Assembly (NCBI RefSeq): GCF_037975245.1
Contig: NC_092569.1
Coordinates: 6,752,501 to 6,816,500 of the forward strand
Direction: 5' to 3'
Source: Apostichopus japonicus
Taxonomy: Eukaryota; Echinodermata; Holothuroidea; Aspidochirotida; Stichopodidae
DNA: 64,000 nt
The notes under the pieces were generated by a model, which saw only the letters and a list, made by a program, of their open reading frames with translations, searched no databases and was not told the DNA's origin. The position numbers were made by a program, and so were the translations under genes. Shown here one piece after another: positions 13,125 to 24,991 of the stretch; position 1 is the stretch's first letter, and every line of letters begins with the position of its first letter.

Positions 13125-13695
13125 TTACTTCAAGATGACAATTAACCTCTCTAATATTGTGTTCCTTCTATATATCCTTGCTTTTCTTCAAGATGATATT
13201 TACCTCTCTGATGTTGTATTCCTTCTATATCCTTGCATTACTTCAAGATGATATTTAACCTCTCTGATGTTGTGTTCCTTCTATATCATTGCATTACCTC
13301 AAGATGACATTTAACCTCTCTGATGTTGTATTCCTTGTATATCCTTGCATTACTTCAAGATGATATTTAACCTCTCTGATGTTGTATTCCTTCTATATCC
13401 TTGCATTACTTGAAGATGACCTTTAACCTCTCTGATGTTGTGTTCCTTCTATATCATAGCATTACTTCAAGATGACATTTAACCACTCTGATGCTGTATT
13501 CCTTATATAACCTTGCATTACTTCAAGATGACCTTTAACCTCTCTGATGCTGTATTCCTTATATATCCTTGCATTACTTGAAGATGACATTAAACCTCTC
13601 TAGTATTGTGTTCCTTCTATAACTTTGCATTACTTGAAGATGACATTTAACCTCTCTAATGTTGCATTCCTTATATATCATAGCATTTCTTCAAC
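13125..13695. repeat. 56-bp minisatellite, short allele (about 10 units)
   Basis: Units read like AAGATGACATTTAACCTCTC then TGATGTTGTATTCCTTCTAT then ATCCTTGCATTACTTC, with a 56-bp period measured from successive CTCTGATG positions. The unique flanks are identical to the array in copy 2, which has about 34 units (31182-33102). Confidence 0.93.
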
Positions 13696-14416
13696 AGACT
13701 TTTGTTCAAAATAGTTTTAGTAAATCTGATCGCGGTGTCTCTGGTTTCAGACATTTTATTCCAACCTCGTATAGAGTTTCTCAAAAAAGCAAATCAACTT
13801 GGCGCAAAACTAAAAAATGATGCAGGTGATTGATTCACTATACATAAACACGAAAGACGTTTTCATTATAGGATAAAGATTGTTCAGACACTTTTCGTGT
13901 TACCTTTAAAAAACTAATATTTCTAGCTATAGACGTTTTTTATGTTCAAAATTGCGACTGTGTCTCTCAATGGTTTGACTTTGTTTAGTCTCAAAATATC
14001 AACTTTTACATTAGCATTGACTTATTATGTGGCCTTTTTGAAATTATGCTTTATCTCGAGTAAGAGATTCTATTTCAATTTTAACCGACTTTGGATGGCG
14101 AAAATCAGTGTCGGCATTTGATTTCACTATTTCTGTAGTATCATGGGTTATACCAGATGGTCTTTGATTTCACTATTCTGTAGTATAATGGGTTAAACCA
14201 GATGATATTCTTGTTGATTTCTACTGTTTATTTTCTCATTTTCTCGATGAAATCCGCTGGATCTTAGTGTTTTATTGTATATCTGTGTATTATCGTTAAA
14301 GCTTCATGAATTTCGTTTACTGATGGTGGTGGGTAGATGGTGTTGAAACCAGTAGTTATAAAGTGGTTCATCGTTGGGTTTTCTGAACGGCTTGTATCTG
14401 CCATTTTCTTAGTTCA

Positions 14417-14707
14417 TTGGTATATCTAAACAACCGACAAGTTAGACTGGACTGCTATCTTCAGACCGACCTCAGCTGCAATGATTTTGTAAAATCTTCT
14501 CTTGGTGTTTTTGAAGACGGCAAGCCCGTCTTCAGTTTTGAATGTGCACATGTGCTCTATAGAGAGGACAAGATGTACAAACTAATTAGTTCACACATGT
14601 GCACCTCCTCACCATCGGGAGAATATATTGAATTTTCTGCCATCCACACCCCTCCCCCCCCCCCGGCCTTCTCTAGCACTACTTGGCAATGGAATGGAAA
14701 AGTATGA
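14417..14707 (+). other. Open frame shared by both copies, coding status doubtful
   Basis: The peptide LNNRQVRLDCYLQTDLSC...FVK...GKPVF...LYREDKMY..ISSH.CTSSPSGEYIEFSAI is open here and at 33786-34142 of copy 2. The two versions differ by about +8, +1 and 6-nt indels that together restore the frame. I recognise no family and no clear splice signals. It could be an exon, a fossil, or chance. Confidence 0.25.
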
Positions 14708-15037
14708 CACAAAAAAGTGTGACCCTAGATAAATAAAAGTGGCACTGATGGAATTAAACCGAATAAACCATGACTGATTAAGGAACAAAAAGTATGGAAA
14801 GAACGGATTGCTCATGTTCTTAGAAGCCAAGGAGGTTCTACTAGGGTTGCTAGTTCACACCTGAAACCATGATAAGGACAGCCGTAGACAATTCCCGTTG
14901 TGACGCCATCCATCCTCCAAAGTAGAAACTGATAGCTGTTTGGGAGTCACAAGTCATTTTTTGAGACCGGTGATGTGAGACTAAATAAGAAAAATCTAAT
15001 CTATATATTTAGGTTTACGATCAGTTAAGGATTCTAA

Positions 15038-15466
15038 TTCAGATATCTGAAATTGAATTCGAGATATCTGAAATTGAATTCTAGATATCTGAAAATGAAT
15101 TCGAGATATCTGAAATTCTATTTTAGATATCTGAAATTGAATTTCAGATATCTGAAATTGAATTCGAGATATCTGAAATAGAATTGCAGATATCTCGAAT
15201 TCAATTTCAGATATCTCGAATTCAATTCGAGATATCTCGAATTCAATTCGAGATATCTCGAATTCAATTTCAGATATCTCGAATTCAATTTCAGATATCT
15301 GAAATTCTCTGGTTTTTCGAGATATCTGAATTTGATTTTAAGATATCTGCAATTATTTGTAGATATCTTAAATAAATTGGAGATATCTGTAATTTAATTT
15401 GAGATATCTGAAATTATTTCGAGATATCCGAAATTCCCGATTAAATGTTAAAATGGCTTTCCATAC
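15038..15466. mobile_element. AGATATCT-array TIR element, left end deleted (copy 1)
   Basis: 19 copies of GATATC spaced mostly 21 bp apart, with the spacer switching between GAAATTGAATTC and its reverse complement. The right inverted terminus (15430-15466, ending GGCTTTCCATAC) is present. The matching left terminus, present in copy 2 at 35524, is missing because copy 1 jumps from the equivalent of copy 2 position ~34480 to ~35643. Confidence 0.85.
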
Positions 15467-15569
15467 GGCCGAATATCCCATCTGTAGGGCTATACAATGA
15501 AAACACTCAGTGTTTGTTATGTTTTTCATTTGCGAAACTACATCATTTGACCGGCAGTGTCATTAAAGT
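15463..15569 (-). repeat. Right arm of inverted repeat flanking GPCR copy 1
   Basis: Reverse complement of part of 5729-5850 (GGCCGAATATCCCATCTGTA ... TTTGACCGGCAGTGTCAT). The distal part of the arm has been lost with the 1.16-kb deletion. Confidence 0.75.
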
Positions 15570-16642
15570 TTCTTATTACTGTCAGCTGATCACTGCAGGA
15601 GAATACTTCACCTTGTTTACTGGTTTAGTAGGTCTAATTATGAACACGAATTTAACGAGGTCAATTGTACCATTAGTCATAGCCTAGTTAGAGTAAGTAA
15701 TAAACTCAGTCTAACCTAACAACAATAGGCAATCATTTTATCATATGTGTAAATGTTGTAAAATATCAAAACCAACGTCATGCATCCAGTATAGTGGACG
15801 TGTACAATGATCGAACATGAAGCTCGGAAGTAGAAGACGGATCGAATCGAAGTTACATTATGAGCCACCTGATTATAATTATCATCATCATCATTATTAT
15901 TATTATTATTATTACAACTTTCTGATACTTCATATGAAATACTATATTGATGATTGCAAAAGGAATGAACGAAATCCATTAACCAATGAATTTTTCTTTA
16001 AATTCAAATTCATTTTCTGTATTGAAAGGTTCAACTATTTAAGAACTTCTAGCTTTAGAAAACATAAAGTTACTTTTGTGGAGTTATGGCACGCCTTTTC
16101 CTTATGTCCTGATTTATTCAATTAAGCCATGTCGATTCCGTTTCCTTTACCCTAGTATTTTGCTATATACTTGCACATGTACTTGAAAGTGGTGTTCCAT
16201 GTAATATATATACTTACAAACAAAACAAAATGAAGAAGCTATGTTACAAATCTAAAGAAAATTTCTGTTTGCTTTGATGATAAACGATGAATAAACGGAG
16301 GAAAACAAAATATTATTATTATTATTATTACTACTATTATTATTGTTATAATCAGGTGGCCTATAATGTAACTTAGGTTCATTTCGATCCGCCTTCTATT
16401 TTCCGAGCTTCATATTTAATCATTGTACACGTCCACTATACTGGACGCCTGACGTTGATATTTTATTACTTTTACATGTATTTTAAAAAGATTGCCTGTT
16501 GTTTTTAGGTTAAACTGAGTTTATTACTTACTCTAACTATGACTAATGGTACACTTGACCTCGTTACATTTGTGTTCATAATTAGAACTACTAAACCAGT
16601 AAACAATGTGCTGATGAGCTGACAGTAATAACAAACTTAAAG
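15566..16642. repeat. Foldback pair: inverted arms 15566-15888 and 16335-16642
   Basis: The right arm is the reverse complement of the left with scattered differences. For example, TTATTACTGTCAGC and CCAGTATAGTGGACGTGTAC occur in the left arm, and their complements in the right. The spacer (about 445 bp) begins and ends with ATT microsatellite. Only the left arm belongs to the segmental duplication. Confidence 0.88.
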
Positions 16643-16850
16643 AGGCCATGACATGTAAAATCCAACTAATCGAGAGTAATTTCCTCTGAATCTATGAGAA
16701 AATCCATGTTCATCATCACATTTAAAACCTCAAGGACTAATTAGAATTTTTTAAACATAGAACGCTTTTTGCATCCGAAAACAACCCTCTGACAAATGAG
16801 ATTTCATAACAACACAACGATGACGTCATATTAGGAACACAAGTGCCAAG
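16643..16850. repeat. Transposon-like terminus ending TGACGTCATATTAGGAACAC
   Basis: The order AAAGAGGCCATGACATG ... TGACGTCA...TTAGGAACAC resembles, reversed, the stretch at 5516-5735 (GTGTTCC...TGACGTCA...GGCCACTTTAAA). Both look like ends of one repeat family. Similarity is partial. Confidence 0.45.
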
Positions 16851-17004
16851 TACAGGCATGTACCGGATGCGCGACGATCATACCGTCACACATACACCGC
16901 ACATTTACACTGCAGAGAGAACAACCAATGTATTACGCTATATCGTTAGAAATTTCAAGTTTTTTTTTACAACATGTAAACTATCCGAGAGAAAAAAAGC
17001 CGGT

Positions 17005-17190
17005 CCGTTGAGTTGTTGGGGCTGCAGTAATGTCATAACCCACGCAATTGCCTTCATGGATGGCCGAAGGACGAAAAAACACGGCAATCATGACCATGTG
17101 AGTGCAGAACACCAGCGCTGATTTTACTGGGCCTAGCCAGTATGCAGCTCCGTATGTAGCGAACACTTCACGGAAGCAGACTAAGATCCC
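17005..17190 (+). pseudogene. Degenerate THAP-type zinc-finger fragment
   Basis: Across shifted frames I read CWGCSN, then WPKDEKTR, then PSQY and VCSEHFTEAD. This is the order of a THAP DNA-binding domain (C-x-C ... FPKDE ... W ... PS.YS.VCSEHF). Stops and frameshifts break it. It could be a P-element-like transposase remnant or a lost THAP gene exon. Confidence 0.4.
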
Positions 17191-18323
17191 TCCTTTCTAC
17201 TGAAATCAAACAAAAAGCCTTTAACGGGTCGACATAAACCAGTCGTTCTTCCTGACAAGAGTCGTTCTTCATGGCAAGTACCCCACATTAACAACTCCGA
17301 GGACCAGATCAGGGAACAGGAACCTCCAGTGGGTCAAGTAGCGATCCTTTGGAGAAAGCGCGGCCGAGCACAAGTACATGCCTTGTAGTATTAGCGTTAC
17401 TACACTGAAGTCGTTATAGACGAAGAGTTTTTGCGGTATCATCTAAATTAACAACCGCTTCATTGCCCTATTTTGTAGTTATCAGCTATGAGGTTAGTTT
17501 CAGAAGGGATGCGTTACATCTTCTTGTGAAAAATCTAAGTGCCCCAATTTATTTCTGGAATATGCTGGGTCAGTTATTTATTGCAATATTCGTATTCCAG
17601 GAAACCATTTTTAGTTGGGGAGGGAGTGAAAGTGATAGGGATGGGTCAAAATAAGTAGTTGAACAGATTATATTCTAAAGGGTGATTAAATATCACAGAG
17701 ATTTATTTAAAACAGTCACAAAGCCAAAAATGCACACAACGTAGTTCAAATCTTAAACCATTGAACAGAGTTTATTCAATATCAGTTCTAGACAGTCATT
17801 CTGGACAATCTGAACAAGCCCGTGACTAAACAATCATTAAAAACAATCATTGGTAAGGGTCATATGTGGAAAATGGATTCAATGATACACAATAATGAAA
17901 ATCATCAAAGATAGCTACAACAATATATAACGTTTCACAAAATCAATAATCATGGAACAGAATTCTCACTGCAAATATCCATAAAAACAGTTAAAGCACA
18001 TTCAAAATACTAAAACCACAATATTCTCCTTGTATTCTATGACATTAAAATAAAACTGTACTTTCCATAGACAACATCATTCTTAAATTACACTGAATGA
18101 TGTAATTCGTGCATCAAGGAAGTTTAAGGGAAAACAACTTACATGAAATGGTTTGGCTTTAAGCCTACAACACAGATACATGTCCATTGCCATCAATCGT
18201 TATTGTGACAAATTAATTAGAATAAACCCGAAGCAAATAGAATAAAGGATAATTTAAACCAAGAAACACTGCACGACACAACTTACATGCAACAATGTTA
18301 CCAACACAGGACCACACGTACAA
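17191..18323. other. Non-duplicated spacer, no gene seen
   Basis: AT-rich unique DNA between the two duplication copies. No recognised coding or RNA gene. Confidence 0.5.
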
Positions 18324-18324
18324 C

Positions 18325-19310
18325 CAGTGGCGTAGCCAAGGGGGGCGTGGGGGCGACAGCCCCTCCCCCCTCCCCATGAAAGCTTGCCGCTCCAGTCACC
18401 CTCCAACTGGGAATTTGGGTGTCGAAAAAAAATTACATGTACGAAAAATATATCATTGGTCTGAATGGTCTCGAATCTCCATGATGACCACTCATGAACA
18501 ACCCTTCGACCGCGGACCGGTAGTAGGCAATAGTTGCTGAAAAACCGGACGTGACATAGCGCATAGGCCGGGTTTTTACTTCTGGGACGTACCCTGATGC
18601 TCTTAAAACCGCTAAAAAAATCAAGAAAGGAGACAATACTATCGCTGAGAATCAGTCTATCACCCTAATAATGTTTCAGACGCAATCTTTGATTTCAGTT
18701 TGACATATAGTTCGTTAGGACATTTTGTGAAATCGTTCCTGTAGGCCTATATCTGAGGCCCTGGAGTCATTCCTTGACCGACTTGGTGCAATATAATGTG
18801 CCCATTTCGAAGTAAATTTATTCACAGATTGTTAGTTGTCATGGGTTCGAACAAATGAGGGGTCTTCTATCCTGAAACATAGGGCAAAAATGGGGCTGGG
18901 GTTTCCAGTTCGCCGCATCATTTGTCAACTTGCACTGTGTTCTAATGTTCATGTCAATTGGAATCACTAATAACAGAAATAATCCACCAAAAATTAAGGC
19001 CGCATGAACTTTATTGCAGATTTCCTGAGTGACGAAATTGTAATTTTCACCCGAAATCACGCAACTAGATGGCTGTTATCCAGCCTTGCTAGTGCCATCT
19101 CCAGCGATCTGGCAGGTATTGAAATCTGAAATTTTCTTGGTACGCTGCGCGCCAACCGATGGTGGCGCTCCGCTTAGATAGTACTTGCGGCCGGAATACT
19201 CGAATCGAGGCCTGGGAAGTGTCATTTCCGACGATCTATAGGAGGCCTTTTTAGCTAAAAGTTAGTTGGTACGCTGCGCGCCAACCATAGTGGCGATTCG
19301 CTTACGTCTT
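18325..19310. repeat. Fragments of the CAGTGGCGTAGCC repeat family
   Basis: A solo terminus CAGTGGCGTAGCCAAGG starts at 18325, but no matching inverted end was found nearby. Two copies of the family's hairpin core (TACGCTGCGCGCCAACC) follow at 19132-19182 and 19264-19304. This is decayed non-autonomous element sequence. Confidence 0.6.
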
Positions 19311-19948
19311 ACTAGGAACCCTCAGCACCATTGAACCTGTTGAATGTAGGCCATGTATTTGTACTGACTGATTTATTTTTAATTTTTATGAAAGTTCAAA
19401 GTATTAATGTGGGCCCATGATGTCCACAATAACAAACAGTGATACAATGTACATTTATGGTTACATTTGTTGTGAATTTACACCTTCCATGTTTCATGAA
19501 ACATTCTTCACAGTTTCAGACAATTGATTTGCAAACTCCAGGCCTAAGTACTAGCCTAATAATGAGTATAAAAAGACACACATACCTACCTAACATGGCT
19601 GCATAATGCAGTTTACAAACCCGAGCCAAACTTTCAGTATTCAACCAACCCTACTAGTAGTAGTACTACGCAGCATACTGTACTGTACATGTATGATATA
19701 CTCTCATTAGCAACACCGGGGCGCGAAATTTTTATTCCCAAACAGGTTTGCAATTGCGTGTAAATAGGCGCTCATGATTGGTCGGAAAAGTTACGTCATC
19801 ACGATAGAAACCTTTACTTCCAGGTAACCAAAGTGTCTACATCCATTCGTTGCAACGAAGATATGCCCGTTCAAAATTACCCGAAGCTTTTCGTTAATAT
19901 ATGTAGATGTGTTTGGAATTGGTTTAGACATATTGAGCACACTAGTAT

Positions 19949-21901
19949 CAGGTGCGTATCCAGGGGGGGGGGGCGTTGGCGGCGCGCGCCCCCCGGGTAA
20001 GGAAAAGAGGAGAAAAAAAAGAGAAGAAAAAAGGGAAAAGGAGGGGGAAAAAAGATAAGGAGGAGAGAAAGGAAGGGAAAAGAAAAAGAAAAAAGAGAGA
20101 AAAAGGAGAAAAGGAGGGAGTAGAAGATAGCCAAGACCTCGGGAAGAGAAAGAGGAACAGTCATAGTTAAAGCGCTGATCCCTATTATATACACAGGGTA
20201 GCCAGCGACAGATCAAGGATTACGGAGGGGTGTGCGCCTCACCCTATCCCTTACACCGACAACTCCATTTTTGACGTTTCCATTTTTCCACTCTCACTAA
20301 TGTATCTATATAAATACTATATATGGTCTATCATAACGCGTGTGTGTATGGACGCCTTAAACAATTGTACAATTGTGCTATATGGAACCAACTGTGGCTG
20401 GTCTTGAACTCGACCGAGTCGTCGGGGAACATGACGCATTTCGGGAAGGGGACGACCGCACTCCCCCCCCCCCCGAGCAAATTTTCTTTATAACATCGCT
20501 AGTAATTTCAAAATAGACAATGCTTAGATGCAACTTACAAGGCCTGGGAAGTGTCATTTCCAGCGATCTGGGAGGCATTTTCGGCCAAAATTTTTCTTGT
20601 ACGCTTCGCGCCAACTTATGGTGGCGCTTCGCTTAGATAGTTTGCCTATAGGCTTCGCCCCTCCCTTGGCAATTACTCGCTACACTCCTGTTCGAATTTG
20701 TAAAGCAAAGAGCAGATATAACATCATATCAGTGAGCATTGAAATGCATGTTCCACGATGAACAGCCTAAAAAACTGTCTATGTGTGTATTCAAAGGCGT
20801 AGGAGCCCAATTGGATTTGGGGCTGAAACGACTCGCCCGAAAAAAAAGCCAACATTTTTTCGCGCGCAAAGCGCGCGTCCAACATGTCGATGTCAATATC
20901 ATATAAGCAAGCATCGGTCATTACATTGCATGGCATCGTGTACCTTACGGTCCGTCAAAGTTGCACAGTATACCGCCGGATGCTAATATAAACAACCAAA
21001 TGTCTTATGTAGATGGAGAAATAGCATACAGATCCATTTATGTCTTTTACAGTAGTAATGTCGGCCAAGCTTAGAACTTTCTTTTAATTACCAAGGAGAT
21101 CATTTTTAAGCTATTCGTTGCTATTTATTTTTCTTTCATGCAGTAGGTGCCCGAAAAAAATGGGAAAAATTTGGTTGCGGGGGGGGGGGGGGCTGCAGCC
21201 CCGCCTCCTACGGGACCTACGCCTATGTGTGTAGTGCTCGGTTTCGATATACCTGATATCGGAAATATCTGCTATTTTTCATTTCCTTCAACCAAGTTTC
21301 ATAATAGCCATTATAAGAGGTTGCAATATTTCTACACCAATAAATTAACTGTGTCTGAATTTTCCAAAATTTCCTGACCAACATTCATCATACTTCCTCT
21401 ACTCGTGCAATTTTGGCCGGTCTGTTAGGGGTTCAAGGAGTTTTTCTATATTGGTTGTCCATAGATTGAATTTTGTGCAACATTATGGGTATGTTTTCAA
21501 GTGATTTTTATTCACGAGAAATGGGAATTTTCAAATTCTCAACAAATAATGGGCTTGAAACCTTCAAAAGTGGGGCTTTCGGATATTGTGGGCCGTGACG
21601 TAGAATCACCTACAAAAGCAATGATCCATAGGACATGCAATGAGGTCGAACATGATGTGTGACTGGTGACAATCTTCAAAAAGGTTATGGATGGAAAAAA
21701 AAACTTTTGGGAAATACTTGGTTCTCAGGCAAAAGTGTACATCTGGTTGGTCATTTTCAAGCCCGAGAAGTGCCATTTCCGGTCATCTGGGGGGTATCAA
21801 AACCAGAAATTTTCTTGTACGCTCCGCGCCAACCGATGGTGGCGCTCCGCTTAGATAGTAATTCGCGCCCCCCGGGTTAGAAAATCCTGGATACGCGCCT
21901 G
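19949..21901. mobile_element. Nested CAGGYGCGTATCCAGG element
   Basis: Left end CAGGTGCGTATCCAGG and right end CCTGGATACGCGCCTG are inverted repeats. An AGTAT direct repeat lies on each side (19944-19948 and 21902-21906). Inside are a purine-rich tract (about 19995-20140), family hairpin cores at 20588-20641 and 21810-21859, and G/C runs. Open frames in the purine tract are compositional artefacts. It is nested inside the Mutator-like element, so it inserted later or was carried along. Confidence 0.75.
20528..20700. repeat. CAGGSGYGTAGCC-family internal unit
   Basis: GGCCTGGGAAGTGTCATTTC then AGCGATCTGGGAGGC, followed by the hairpin core and ending CTCGCTACACTCCTG. It closely matches the reverse strand of 47740-47850, showing that the two belong to one family. 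Confidence 0.75.
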
Positions 21902-22431
21902 AGTATGGTATGATCATCTACTTTGATCGAAGTTTTATTTGAAGGTATTAATCGATAACATCGCACAGTGAAATGTTCGTACATGGTACATCACACATGC
22001 GCTGGTGGCCTATATGTATTATAACTGTGTACACAGTGCAGTGACGGAAAATATCATACTGTACACTAAACTGCGTATATTCATTCAAGACTCGTGAAGT
22101 TGATTTTAGTGTAGGCCTACCCATTCCACGAAACGAATTCCGATTGTAGTAGAACGGCTCACAAATCTTGAATAACGTAAAAATGAACCCAATAGAATGT
22201 AGCGTATGCATCATAAGTAAGGTCAACATGTGATTCAAGCATTAAAAGTAAAGTTAGGCGTTTGATGAGAAACCCCGTAACTAGACTTAATTAAGTGTCA
22301 GTGTGTAACTCATTGCATGTCTTCGAACTTCGAAGCGATGCCCATTTTTTATGCTGACGTCACGAGCAATCTGATTGGCGGAAAACCACGCAATTGCAAA
22401 CCTGTTTGGGAAAAAAATTCGCCACCGGGGC

Positions 22432-23012
22432 AGCACAATACATAGCCAACACACTGTACATATGGGTTGTTAGGGTTCTATGGGTGTAAGTCACCGAAAC
22501 ACAACGCACAATACGGTTTAGGCAGTTCCGCGAATTCCAACGACACATGCACAGAATGGACTGGATTTTTGAAAAATATTTTCCTTCGTTACCACGTTGT
22601 ATGTTCCTTGCAATAGTTCCGAACGGTATTCTTCTTCGATATGTTGTGGAGCTTCATTTTCGGCTCGTTTAACAGGCCTGAACTGATACGGTTCTATGCC
22701 TAACACTAACAATCACACCTCAGGTCCACCCTCAACGTTCGGTTCAATATGGGCATGATCATCGCCTTCACTCTCTGCTTCGAATATGAGAAAGGGCACT
22801 CTGATTCTAGCCCAATTTCACTGCCTGATGAAGAAAGAACCACTATCACTTTGAACTTCGGTTGCCTCATTTGGGTCTAGATCTGCCATTCCACGGGAAA
22901 TTTAGATTTGATTTCGCACTGACTTGATATTGATTTTTTGTGAGTAGTATGTATACTTGTCGAATGTGTACGTACGTGTATATATGTTCGGAGGAAGCAG
23001 CGAGAGCAAATC
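22432..23012. other. Duplicated upstream DNA, no gene
   Basis: Matches 4930-5515 of copy 1. No gene recognised. Confidence 0.6.
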
Positions 23013-23058
23013 GTGTTCCTAACATGACGTCATCATGACGTCATGAGATTAGGAACAC
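23013..23058. repeat. Imperfect palindrome with two TGACGTCA sites (copy 2)
   Basis: Identical to 5516-5561; the CRE-type octamers are at 23025-23032 and 23036-23043. Confidence 0.6.
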
Positions 23059-23225
23059 TTTCGGGCGAGCGAACATTTCAAGCCCCGTCGAGAGGGTAAA
23101 TTAATTTTCAACTTTCGACTAGAAAAATCAAGTTTTTAGCTGGCAGAATGGTTGATATATGTTCAAGAGAACATGCTTAGATGGATCCCAAAAAGATTGG
23201 ATGTTGACATTTTCGTGTAATGGCC

Positions 23226-23417
23226 ACTTTAAATGACACTGCCGGTCAAATGACCGTAGTTTCGCAAAGAAAAACATAACAAAAACCGAGCGTTTTCATT
23301 GTATTTTACCCTACAGATGGGATATTCGGCCGGCCTTATCAATCACACATACATTAATTTATCATTAAGGTGGCCGAGAAATTCGGATGTTTGACATCAC
23401 TTTGAATACGCGCTAAT
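23226..23417 (+). repeat. Left arm of inverted repeat flanking GPCR copy 2
   Basis: Equivalent of 5729-5922. The inverted partner is at 35446-35523 plus 35925-36031, interrupted by the AGATATCT-array element. Confidence 0.75.
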
Positions 23418-23429
23418 AATATCAGTTAA

Positions 23430-23448
23430 TATAATAATAATGATAATA

Positions 23449-23490
<42 letters not shown>

Positions 23491-23522
23491 TGATGATGAT
23501 GATGATAATAATAATAATAATC
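23430..23522. repeat. (AAT)n/(ATG)n microsatellite
   Basis: Trinucleotide repeats, expanded compared with the short AAT run at about 5950-5968 in copy 1. Confidence 0.95.
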
Positions 23523-24514
23523 TCTGATCGCATTTGATACCTATAAGGTCTTTCTCGAATCAACCAAACAAATGGAAATATTAATCAGTAAGATCTGCAA
23601 TTCCAAAATTTTGTATGCTTTGTATTTGTTTCATTTATGACAGAGCATTATCAACATGCTTTACCAGATGAGCTCAAACTTTGCGAGTTGGTGGTTGTAT
23701 TTACACCTCAATTGGTCTGATCAATCTGTGTATTAGTTTCGACAAATCAAGAGGTTAATCAGTCAAACGAAATTTTTATTATCATTCACATCTTTTTGCC
23801 GTCATGGATGAGCCGTTAAGATCATATAGTTTCTACAAACCTTTACGACATTTGCTTCTTTAACCAATGATCATGATCCCATAAAGCTGTTTTTCTCAAA
23901 CGTGTTTTCCTCTTCCTATAGCGAGGGCGTAGTTGTCAAATTGTCGATGGACTAGCAATGTAAAGAATGCAGGTTCTAGACCTGACCGATCATTTACGTT
24001 GTCCTTGGCAATGACACTTTATTATACATTTTATCACTCATGTTCGTATTTCAGAGTATTTTACTGCCACCCTTTAAAAGTTGTTTCATCCCAGAGCCAT
24101 TCCACATCTCCTGAGATGTATCACTTGTAAAAGATAGTTAGTTGTGGCTACACACTATAGAATATAGATGTGAGAGTCTGAGCTTTAGTGCTCCGGACGG
24201 CCATTGTTTTGAACATTTCACACTTGGGTGTATGTGTGAGACAATTAACTAATCACTTGGGATTAATTGTTGAAAAGTCGTTTGAGAAGACCTTTGCCGT
24301 GAAGCAAGACTTTAAACCTTCAGCTTTAACTTTAGTTCTTAGGTTTACCGTATTATGTTCAATGCAATCTCGACCATGTAGTACAATTGTAAACGTTTAT
24401 AACGATGTGCTTAACTGAATAGCTTCAAATTAGTCTTTCTAAAAATTGCTATAGAATTGGTAATTAGAATGGAATTTACTTTAAGTTACAAGAGTTCGCG
24501 CAATGTACAATGTT

Positions 24515-24546
<32 letters not shown>

Positions 24547-24991
24547 CATACATGTAATTAGCAAGTGTGAAGTCACTGTCGCAATCGTCGTTATATTACT
24601 CAGTATTCTAATTGGCTGTTGTGAGTTCTGTTTCTTTTGATATAAGATCTTACGTCATCAGCGTATCCCTGGGAACGCAGTTTTCTTTCCGATGACAATA
24701 TGCAGGAAATTTGCGTGACAAGAAGCTGTTAAAACATATATTCTGTTGAAAGCGAATGGTGTTCTCAGAGTGAAAACGTAGTGATTGTTTACAAGCAATT
24801 GCAAATATTTCTAAAGGGTAAAAGGGGGTCTAGGAAAATTGTTATTTTATTAAATGCTAGCAACTCACTCCATCTATGTCAGCTTATTAGAACATCTCGT
24901 ACGTTTATACGAGATTAAAACCATTGGATTTTAGAATATTTTTACGGGATTTTCGACGAGCGTCTGCAAGACGTAAATTGCATTTTAAAAT

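Larger units (their letters stand above)
1..15890 (+). repeat. Segmental duplication, copy 1
   Basis: This stretch is repeated in direct orientation at about 19359-36345. The order is the same in both: unique DNA, CRE-containing palindrome, GPCR gene, MITE in a TA microsatellite, 56-bp minisatellite, AGATATCT array, and a block ending at an ATT/AAT microsatellite. The left boundary is not visible because homology already exists at base 1. The right boundary lies at the microsatellite near 15890, after which the copies differ. Copy 1 carries a private 4.57-kb element (86-4657) and lacks about 1.16 kb present in copy 2. The offset between copies at the GPCR is 17,535 bp. Confidence 0.93.
19723..22422. 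mobile_element. 2.7-kb Mutator-like (9-bp TSD) element in copy 2
   Basis: Inverted termini start GCGAAATTTTTATTCCC on the left and GCGAATTTTTTTCCC on the right (reversed). Both then share AAACAGGTTTGCAATTGCGT, about 36 bp in all. A 9-bp duplication CACCGGGGC flanks it (19714-19722 and 22423-22431). Copy 1 has the single site CACCGGGG(T) near 4920. Nine-bp duplications with long TIRs are typical of Mutator-like elements. No transposase is visible, and the interior is filled by another element (19949-21901). Confidence 0.85.
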